Assembly (NCBI RefSeq): GCF_000148725.1 | Contig: NZ_GL476320.1 | Location: 674,056 to 738,055 of the forward strand | DNA from: Roseibium sp. TrichSKD4 | Lineage (GTDB): Bacteria; Pseudomonadota; Alphaproteobacteria; Rhizobiales; Stappiaceae | DNA: 64,000 nt | Reading direction: 5' to 3' | In this document: positions 57,967-64,000 of the stretch, piece by piece | Layout: each line of letters starts with the position of its first letter | Position numbering within the stretch: the first letter of the stretch is position 1 | The notes under the pieces: generated by a model | The model's database searches: none | What the model was told of the DNA's origin: nothing | The model's input: only the letters and a program-made list of their open reading frames with translations | Made by a program: the position numbers and the translations under genes

Positions 57967-58086
57967 TCAGCACGTCTTGTAAGATTGGCAGGCTGTTGCC
58001 GGCTCCGTTACAATCAGGCCCATACCCGCTGTTGCTCCGGCCATTACCATTACCAGCGCAAGAAACACCATGATACGCGTGAACAT
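57967..58086 (-). CDS. Tiny exported peptide (39 residues)
   Basis: A frame of 39 residues starts at the ATG at 58086, preceded by GGGGGATGA. It consists of one hydrophobic segment (IMVFLALVMVMAGATAGMGLIV) and a short tail with two Cys (ACQSYKTC). The Cys at the end of the helix region might be disulfide-bonded. It lies between pepA and holC on the opposite strand and ends just before the pepA terminator. Function unknown. Confidence 0.5.
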   Translation of the reverse strand: MFTRIMVFLALVMVMAGATAGMGLIVTEPATACQSYKTC

Positions 58087-58323
58087 TCATCCCCCAACAG
58101 TCGTCAAACAGGTTCGCAAGACGTGATTTCTCGCCCGCGAATCCATCCCCGACAAAAATCTTTAGCCGTTCGACATTTTCGAAGCGTTAATGATACGACT
58201 GGACATGGATGTCCATGGAGTGAAATGCCTGTGAATTATTCTATGGCGGAGGTGTTGTGCGGATGCATCACGTTAAGGCTTGAGGCCACAACGCCTCGTT
58301 CAAGAAGATGAGTTTCGTCGCCC

Positions 58324-58776
58324 ATGAGTGTTGATGTGGTTTTTTATCATCTGTTGCACAAACCGCTAGAAGCTGCCTTGCCGCAGCTCTTGCTCAAGTG
58401 TCTGGATCGAGATTGTAAGGTGGTAGTTCAAACGGGGTCGCAGGAGCGCTGCGATGCTTTGGACGCGCATTTGTGGACCTTCTCTGACGACAGTTTTCTG
58501 CCGCATGGCACGAAAGCAGACGGCCATGCAGAGTTCCAGCCGATTTATCTGACTTGTGAAGATGACAATCCAAATCAGGCGGATGTGCGGTTTCTGGTTG
58601 ATCGGGCGGTGAGACCGCCCCTGCACGGCTATCAACGCGCCATTTACATGTTCGATGGGCGCGATGAAGAGGCGGTGGCAGAAGCGCGGCAGAACTGGAA
58701 AAGTGCCAAGTCAGAAGGCTTTAATGTGACCTACTGGCAGCAGACTGAAAATGGGGGGTGGGATCAAAAGGCATGA
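58324..58776 (+). CDS. holC: DNA polymerase III subunit chi
   Basis: The 150-residue chi subunit is recognisable by SVDVVFYHLLHKPLEAALPQLL, VQTGSQERCDALD and FLPHG. It binds SSB and the clamp loader. Its position after pepA is conserved in this class. It overlaps the methyltransferase by 4 nt. Confidence 0.93.
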   Translation: MSVDVVFYHLLHKPLEAALPQLLLKCLDRDCKVVVQTGSQERCDALDAHLWTFSDDSFLPHGTKADGHAEFQPIYLTCEDDNPNQADVRFLVDRAVRPPLHGYQRAIYMFDGRDEEAVAEARQNWKSAKSEGFNVTYWQQTENGGWDQKA

Positions 58777-59492
58777 GCGAGGACAGCGTTCACGACGATG
58801 AAACCTTCATGGCCCGACGTAACGAGGCGCGAGAGCGAATTGATGCGTTGACCGGTGCCAAGGGCGGTGATGCGGAGGACCGTCAGGCCTGGTTTGAAGA
58901 GGTGTACAGTCATGCGAACGGCGATGCTGCAGCGATCCCGTGGGCAGATCTCGCACCAAAGGCCGCGCTGGTCGAGTGGCTTGAAAAGAACCCCGGAGAG
59001 GGGCGCTCGGCTCTCGATATCGCTTGCGGCCTTGGCGACAACGCAGAAGCCATTGCAGCAGCTGGCTACAAGACAACGGCATTTGACCTTTCAACGGCAG
59101 CCGTCGAGTGGGCCAAACGCCGGTTTTCCGAAACCGCGGTCGATTATCAGGCCGGGGATTTATTCAATCTGCCGGAAGACTGGCGAGGTCGATTTGATCT
59201 CGTACATGAAAGCTACACGGTACAAGCTCTGCATGGAGAGCTGCGCGAGGCATCCATCACCGCGATTGCTGATCTGGTCGCTCCCGGTGGCAAGCTCGTG
59301 TTTTTAAACCGTACCCGCGAGGAGGGTACCTTGGCCGACGGGCCGCCTTGGCCCGTCATGCCGTCTGAATGGCGCCGCTTTGAAGAGCACGGCTTTGTTC
59401 TGCATACGGAAAGTTATTTCCAGATTGAGCGGCCAGGGCGATCCATTCCACATGTCTTGGCGGTTTACAGACGACCGGAAGTATCGGGCTAA
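58773..59492 (+). CDS. Class I SAM-dependent methyltransferase
   Basis: The 239-residue protein has the SAM motif ALDIACGLGDNAEAIA (about residues 76-91), then FDLSTAAVEWAKRRF and DLVHESYTVQAL. It is of the tellurite-resistance/thiopurine-methyltransferase-like group, but the substrate is unknown. It is coupled to holC by the ATGA overlap. Confidence 0.9.
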   Translation: MSEDSVHDDETFMARRNEARERIDALTGAKGGDAEDRQAWFEEVYSHANGDAAAIPWADLAPKAALVEWLEKNPGEGRSALDIACGLGDNAEAIAAAGYKTTAFDLSTAAVEWAKRRFSETAVDYQAGDLFNLPEDWRGRFDLVHESYTVQALHGELREASITAIADLVAPGGKLVFLNRTREEGTLADGPPWPVMPSEWRRFEEHGFVLHTESYFQIERPGRSIPHVLAVYRRPEVSG

Positions 59493-59624
59493 GTCCCTGA
59501 TGCCCGAACGGTAAAAGCCGCGAAACGCCTTGCATTACTGTCAAATTTGCGAATACGTGTCGCAGAGCCAAATCATGGCTTCGTGGCGGGGATACCACGC
59601 AAGTTTGCCAAAGGGGATGAGAGT

Positions 59625-60059
59625 ATGGGTTTCTTTGATTTCGTGAAGGATGCAGGCAAGAGCCTATGGGGTGATGACGATGCACCAGAGGCAAGCGCCG
59701 AGGCTATTGAAAAGGAAGTTGCTGATCTTGGTCTTGATGGCGAAGTAAAGGTCGAAGTTGACGGCGACACCGTGAAGATTGCTGGCGCAGCACCCAGCCA
59801 GGAAGCACGCGAGAAGCTGATTCTGGCGGCTGGCAACCTCAAAGGCGTCGCGAAGGTGGACGAGGAAATCGCTGTGGAAGCGGCTGAACCAGAAGCCAAG
59901 TTCCACACGGTTGAAAAGGGTGACACCCTGTGGGCGGTTGCCGAAAAGGCGTATGGCAACGGCTCCAAATATCAGACAATCTTTGAAGCCAACAAGCCGA
60001 TGCTGAGCCACCCGGACAAGATTTTCCCGGGTCAGGTGCTGCGCATTCCGGCTCTCTGA
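59625..60059 (+). CDS. BON-LysM protein (Kbp/YgaU type)
   Basis: The 144-residue protein begins MGFFDFVKDAGKSLWG, has a BON domain (about 25-85) and a C-terminal LysM domain (about 92-143; VEKGDTLWAVAEKAYG, PGQVLRIPAL). It matches the potassium-binding protein Kbp of E. coli, a cytoplasmic K+ sensor. ATG at 59625 with a GGGGATGAG element upstream. Confidence 0.9.
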   Translation: MGFFDFVKDAGKSLWGDDDAPEASAEAIEKEVADLGLDGEVKVEVDGDTVKIAGAAPSQEAREKLILAAGNLKGVAKVDEEIAVEAAEPEAKFHTVEKGDTLWAVAEKAYGNGSKYQTIFEANKPMLSHPDKIFPGQVLRIPAL

Positions 60060-60093
60060 TTACAGCAAACAAAAGGCCGAGGAGACATTCAAG

Positions 60094-60333
60094 ATGACAA
60101 GCAAACTGAAAGTCTCCTTCGCCGATTTGGTGGCGCAAGCGCGCGCCGCCATTGAAGAAGTTTCAACACAAGACGCCATCGCGCTTGTTGAAGATCCGAA
60201 CGTCCAGTTCGTTGATCTGCGCGATATCCGTGAGCGGTTCCGGCACGAGCCAATCAAAACACTGCATTCTATCAAAGGCGTGCAGCAACCACCCGCGAAG
60301 GAAAACAAAGTCAAGGACGGGAAAGATGATTGA
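60094..60333 (+). pseudogene. Truncated rhodanese-like gene fused to unrelated sequence
   Basis: Codons 1-47 (to about 60234) encode the start of a rhodanese-like protein (SFADLVAQARAAIEEVSTQDAIAL, VQFVDLRDIRE). The normal continuation (an IPGAFHCPRG-type segment and the catalytic Cys) is missing. Instead 32 residues with no relation to rhodanese follow (RFRHEPIKTLHSIKG, ending KVKDGKDD). The last bases overlap the start of the next gene by 8 nt, as if the tail once belonged to a gene upstream of it. It is a likely integration or deletion junction. Confidence 0.75.
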
Positions 60334-60625
60334 GAATGTTATTCTCTGGGCAACGTCCATTATCAACCCAATCGCCGGTACCGTGATGATCTTTGCATTA
60401 TTTCAAAATGAATGGCTTCGGACCGCACCGCTCTGGCATCGTTTTGGTATGATCCTTTCCGCTGTGGGGCTTTATGGCCAGACCGCCAGAAACTACCTGA
60501 CAATCACCACCGGTGTGTCGCCAAGGGATATCGAGATGCCCTGGTGGGTTCTGAAGGATTTCGGGTTGGCATTCCTAGCGTTCTCTTTTCTGTTTTTGTG
60601 TTTGAAGAAACGCAGAATTAGGTGA
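60326..60625 (+). CDS. Small membrane protein, possibly holin-like
   Basis: The 99-residue protein has about three hydrophobic helices (about 5-27, 39-55, 74-94) and a basic end (CLKKRRIR). Size, helix number and basic tail resemble class I phage holins, and the gene overlaps the upstream tail by 8 nt, as in lysis cassettes. No lysin is adjacent. I do not recognise the family. The last 51 bp overlap the 3' end of the big minus-strand gene. Confidence 0.6.
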   Translation: MIENVILWATSIINPIAGTVMIFALFQNEWLRTAPLWHRFGMILSAVGLYGQTARNYLTITTGVSPRDIEMPWWVLKDFGLAFLAFSFLFLCLKKRRIR

Positions 60626-63139
60626 GGCGGGATAATCCCCATAAAGCTCTCTGAACGATTGAATTAACATATCACTCTCTTCTGTTTTTGCCGCCCCAGG
60701 TATTATGTCGTCGTAAATCCGAAAAATTGCTTCAATAAGTCCTGATGTTTCTGGTGTTCTATCGCGTAAAAATGTAGTAAATACCGTTTTTGCTCTATGC
60801 ATAAAAGAGTCCAAATACTCAGATGCTGAACCTCCGGCCTCAATAAAGTAATTGTAGTAAGCCCCACCTTCTTTATACAAAGAAACTACTGTTTTATAAA
60901 GATCAGAGTGCAATTCTCTGACCGCTGGGGGCATTTTTTGAAAATAGTTATCAAATAATGTCAATTCATCGAATAATTGCTTAATTGTAGGTATGTGTTC
61001 AAAACCATTCTCAATATCGATTTTTACCTTATTTATGGTCTCGTAGTAAGCTAGAACTTCATTTTCTGACTTTCCCACGGCGTCCGAGACGCCGGAGAGG
61101 AAAAATTCGTAGTGTTTAAGTTCATGAACTAAGAGAGCTCTAAGTTCGGCCAGCCCGTTGGGATCGTTTGCCAAACGCTGCAAAGTTGACTTAGGAATTT
61201 GTATTACTGGCCTATGATCTAAAACGCCTCGCCATTTTTTCGTGACTGCCGCAGCTCCTTCTTCACCTGAATCTACAACTTGGAAAATTTCAGGGTCGTA
61301 TTCCATCCCCATAGATTCCAGAGCAAATTTAAGCCCCTCAGCATAACGTTCTTGCCTGGTAAACTGGAGGAATGTTGTTTTTTGAGGGGAATTTAAAATT
61401 TCACTATCAATTGCTGTCGCGGCTTCCTCAGCAGTCCCTTCCTCTATGACACCCCCTATAATATCTACTTTGGGAAGAAACTCACCATCACTGGTTCGAA
61501 GTAAGAATTTACTTCCTAAATTATTGCCCTCTTCATCAACAACCTGAAAAAGTCGTCCACGAACTTGTCTAAAGTATACGATTTCCCCTTCGGAGTTCAT
61601 AGCAGCGTAAATTGGCTGCCCCTCGGGAGTTTTTCCAATAGCATCCAGCCCATCTACTGCCAGCGAGTTCTCGGCCTCCAATTCACCGCCGGTAACACCA
61701 GGCAGTATTGAATTTTCAGCTTCTTCAGATATAATTTCTTCAGATAATGAACTTGTTACAGCTCTCTCTCCAATTCTCTCAAAAAAGTCAAAAACCATAC
61801 CCGCACCATCCAGAACCATTAACACATCAAATAACGCTTGCAGAGGTGTCTCCCGCCGTTGATTGGCTTCCATTTGCAATGGTTGAGCAGCAAAATATCT
61901 TAGTGCTCTAATCTTTTGAATGTCCGTGTATTGTGAGACTGGGATATTCTCTTGCCCTTTAACAGGCAGAGTATCCTCATCAGGGTAATCTATGTTCATT
62001 TTGAGGAAATATTCGGCAGCATCTAAGATTGGCGATGGTCCGGTAGCGTTGCCCTCACTGTCAAAAACTGGGGCGGCATCAAGGAGTGCTTTGCCCGCAG
62101 CAGCGGATAGAACTTCCAAAAGGGGTTTATTCTGATACCAACCTTCGGGAAGATCTTTTGGTGAATTCACACCTATCACAGCTAGGGCGTAGCCTAAGAG
62201 CGCCTTCCGGGCCTCTATTGACATACCATAGTCAGCTGTGTGCGAATTCTCTGTTTCATGCCAGTTAATCGCTAGTATTGCTTCGTTCGCAATTTGCAAC
62301 TCGATAGGTTCATATCCTTCACCACGTGGATCAGGCGTTAGCATTGTGTGTTGTGAAGCTTTATCGTCGGCGAGACCTTTGATCCCACCATTACGCACTA
62401 CGTTGGTAGCATGCCAGTTAACCTTCCAGCCGCCTGTTACTTGGTCGTATTTCTCTACCGTTCTGGCAAGCGGATTGTAGCGTTCAATTGGTCGACCATT
62501 TCTGTCATAAACAACCAACCCATAGTATGGAACGCCGTCTTTCTCGCCAGCAAAAAAATTTGTCACCGAGTTTCCGGATTTCAAATATTTTCTTTTCTGA
62601 AAAACGTTGCCTTGACCTTCCAACCATTCGCCCTTGGAAGGGGCCAACGACCGAGCCTGAGTTTCGACCGCAATCCAGAACCGATCGGTTTTGCTTACGC
62701 TTGCATTGGAAGGAGGCTGTCCAGCAGCGATGAAATCTACAAAATTGTCCGGGTTATTCGGATCGAGGACGCTCGCTCTTTCAATCACCGCACGTTGATA
62801 CAGCTTCTGGGTGGCGCCTGCGGGAATTTCCCCACGTACTTCGCGTTCAGCAGTTTTCTTTAGAAAAACATGGAGTTTATCTTCCAAAATTTGCCGCTGC
62901 CGAGGCGTTACAAAAGCAGGAAACGTAGTATGGATGATCACATTCTGAATAATCTGATCTCGTTGAACAATCTGGGCTTCAGTAAGAGAAGGCTTGGAAG
63001 CGGAAGCAATCGATTTCGGGAAACCTCCAAGTTTCTCCGTATTTAGTGATGGCACTCCCACGCGACGGGGTTGATCTTTCGGAATAATCGATAATACTTC
63101 GGTAGTCGATGCCCGTTGAACAAGTGCGCTCATAATCAT
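60575..63139 (-). CDS. Large AT-rich gene with HExxH zinc-protease motif, putative effector/toxin
   Basis: The 854-residue protein has no recognised family. The start is the ATG at 63139 (or 63133), behind a GGGG site. There is no signal peptide or membrane helix. HELKH at residues 672-676 (61112-61126), in a LLVHELKHYEFF context, is a zinc metallopeptidase motif; a Glu about 16-18 residues later (SENEVLAYYE) could be the third ligand. The middle part has tandem-looking segments around 540-600. AT content is clearly higher than in the flanking genes, pointing to recent transfer. Neighbours are a transposase and phage-like remnants. A secreted metalloprotease toxin or effector is the best guess, but no delivery or immunity gene is seen. 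Confidence 0.7.
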   Translation of the reverse strand: MIMSALVQRASTTEVLSIIPKDQPRRVGVPSLNTEKLGGFPKSIASASKPSLTEAQIVQRDQIIQNVIIHTTFPAFVTPRQRQILEDKLHVFLKKTAEREVRGEIPAGATQKLYQRAVIERASVLDPNNPDNFVDFIAAGQPPSNASVSKTDRFWIAVETQARSLAPSKGEWLEGQGNVFQKRKYLKSGNSVTNFFAGEKDGVPYYGLVVYDRNGRPIERYNPLARTVEKYDQVTGGWKVNWHATNVVRNGGIKGLADDKASQHTMLTPDPRGEGYEPIELQIANEAILAINWHETENSHTADYGMSIEARKALLGYALAVIGVNSPKDLPEGWYQNKPLLEVLSAAAGKALLDAAPVFDSEGNATGPSPILDAAEYFLKMNIDYPDEDTLPVKGQENIPVSQYTDIQKIRALRYFAAQPLQMEANQRRETPLQALFDVLMVLDGAGMVFDFFERIGERAVTSSLSEEIISEEAENSILPGVTGGELEAENSLAVDGLDAIGKTPEGQPIYAAMNSEGEIVYFRQVRGRLFQVVDEEGNNLGSKFLLRTSDGEFLPKVDIIGGVIEEGTAEEAATAIDSEILNSPQKTTFLQFTRQERYAEGLKFALESMGMEYDPEIFQVVDSGEEGAAAVTKKWRGVLDHRPVIQIPKSTLQRLANDPNGLAELRALLVHELKHYEFFLSGVSDAVGKSENEVLAYYETINKVKIDIENGFEHIPTIKQLFDELTLFDNYFQKMPPAVRELHSDLYKTVVSLYKEGGAYYNYFIEAGGSASEYLDSFMHRAKTVFTTFLRDRTPETSGLIEAIFRIYDDIIPGAAKTEESDMLIQSFRELYGDYPASPNSAFLQTQKQKRER

Positions 63140-63433
63140 GCCCCTTTGATAAAACCTCTAATGAGATATTATTGCGTTTGTAATTTTTGGAAAATTGGTA
63201 ATAAACCGCAATAACAATCATAAGCGGATATTTCCCAAGTAACTGTGTGTTGCGACGAGGTTGACCGTTTTCACGGACGTTTGCAACTCTGACGGCAGCG
63301 TTGTCGGGGCGATTATCGATTTTGACGGTTACGTAAGCGCGGTTTTTGAGCTTTTCGTGGACTTTATCCCGTTTGGGCTGCGACAAGACACAGCTGTGGA
63401 GCCGCATTTGTGTTGGTTTCGTTGTTTGGAGCG

Positions 63434-64000
63434 TCATGCAGGCCTCGGCGGGGGCTTGAGGGCGCGGATTGCGGCGAGGATTCGTCCGAAGACGTAGCCT
63501 GATACAGCCACCTCTGCCAGTTGGAACGTGATTTTGCGCGCATGGCGTACGACCTTTGCCCCGATTTTGATGAGGCGGCTCTGGATACTTGTCAGCGACC
63601 AGTCGGCGACCTCTTCCGGGAGGTCTAGCCCTTGCAGGAAGACACCAAGGTTATACGCCAATGCGTGAAGCTGAAGCCGGACCTCATTGTCACAGAACCG
63701 CTTGCAGGACAGGCGGGTCCAAGTGATGGCGTTCTTGCCTTCTTTGATGTGCTGTTCGGCTGTGCCGCGCTGATTGTAGAAGCGGATGATCCATTCCGGC
63801 TCCATCGGCAAGTTGGTGACGACAAAACCCACGCGAGGGAATAGATCACCGGGATACCATTCGATCTTGGCAACCACCTGACGGGGCTTGCTCCATGAAG
63901 CAGCCTGATACTCAAAAACCTCATAGAAGCGCTTGATCTTTGTCTTTGAGGGACGTCCCACGGGGCGGGTCAGCTGATGGCTGATCTTCTCTTCCAGCAC
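63434..64000 (-). mobile_element. IS1380-family transposase (C-terminal part, cut by window edge)
   Basis: The 188 residues present are the C-terminal third of an IS1380-type transposase: YNQRGTAEQHIKEGKNA, LSCKRFCDNEVRLQLHALAYNLGVF and the ending ALKPPPRPA. The N-terminal part and left inverted repeat are beyond position 64000. I could not define the right inverted repeat; GC content rises near 63240, so the element may start there. Its presence marks the mobile nature of this end. Confidence 0.88.

Noticed and set aside
58196-58222. Palindromic CATGGA-TG-TCCATG near holC
   Set aside because: Short, single, and without a partner regulator or promoter fit.
62979-63437. 152-codon frame between the transposase and the large gene
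   Set aside because: It spans the probable IS boundary and the start of the large gene, with no family signal.

Overview
The window looks like a chromosomal segment of an alphaproteobacterium of the order Hyphomicrobiales (Rhizobiales), probably a marine Stappiaceae-type organism (Roseibium/Labrenzia/Pseudovibrio relatives). That placement is inferred from gene order (rpsF-rpsR-rplI-dnaB-alr-radA-cvpA-purF; fabD-fabG-acpP-fabF-mltG-yicC-gmk; lptF-lptG-lptD-surA-pdxA-rsmA; pepA-holC), from moderate GC content and from the many GTG starts and 4-nt start/stop overlaps. It was not checked against any database.

Layout. 1-1.4 kb: a cut-off double-receiver response regulator and a LOG-family nucleotide hydrolase. 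1.6-3.3 kb: a membrane-anchored LysM/Ig-like protein. 3.4-5.8 kb: an ArsR regulator with a disrupted reading frame, its likely operator, and an Atm1-type ABC exporter. 5.8-9.4 kb: a LysR regulator divergent from a small protein, then psd-pssA (phosphatidylethanolamine synthesis) and an acetyltransferase. 9.4-16.2 kb: a MarR-GNAT fusion regulator, then an RND efflux operon with a PadR regulator and palindromic operator. 16.4-20 kb: two small proteins, a thiolase and manC. 20.1-22.3 kb: znuC-znuB-zur with promoter and candidate Zur site. 22.3-26.2 kb: DUF3429, glutathione peroxidase, a sugar-metabolism pair and NnrU. 26.3-29.9 kb: a TPR protein, bamB and der. 29.9-32.6 kb: a broken inositol-monophosphatase gene and a three-gene cassette (His-rich peptide, HupE-like permease, membrane-anchored protein).

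From 32.7 to 60.1 kb the window is dense housekeeping: purine synthesis, DNA replication and repair, ribosomal proteins, fatty-acid synthesis, cell-wall turnover, lipopolysaccharide transport, rRNA methylation and an aminopeptidase.

The right end (about 60.2 kb to 64 kb) changes character. A rhodanese-type gene stops matching its family after about 47 codons and runs into unrelated sequence. A small holin-like membrane protein follows, then an AT-rich 854-residue protein with an HELKH zinc-protease motif, then an IS1380-type transposase cut by the window edge. This looks like the edge of a mobile or phage-derived island and is the best candidate for something undescribed. Several single-base disruptions (arsR, the inositol-monophosphatase gene, possibly the His-rich gene) could be real decay or sequencing error and should be separated by read-level checking.
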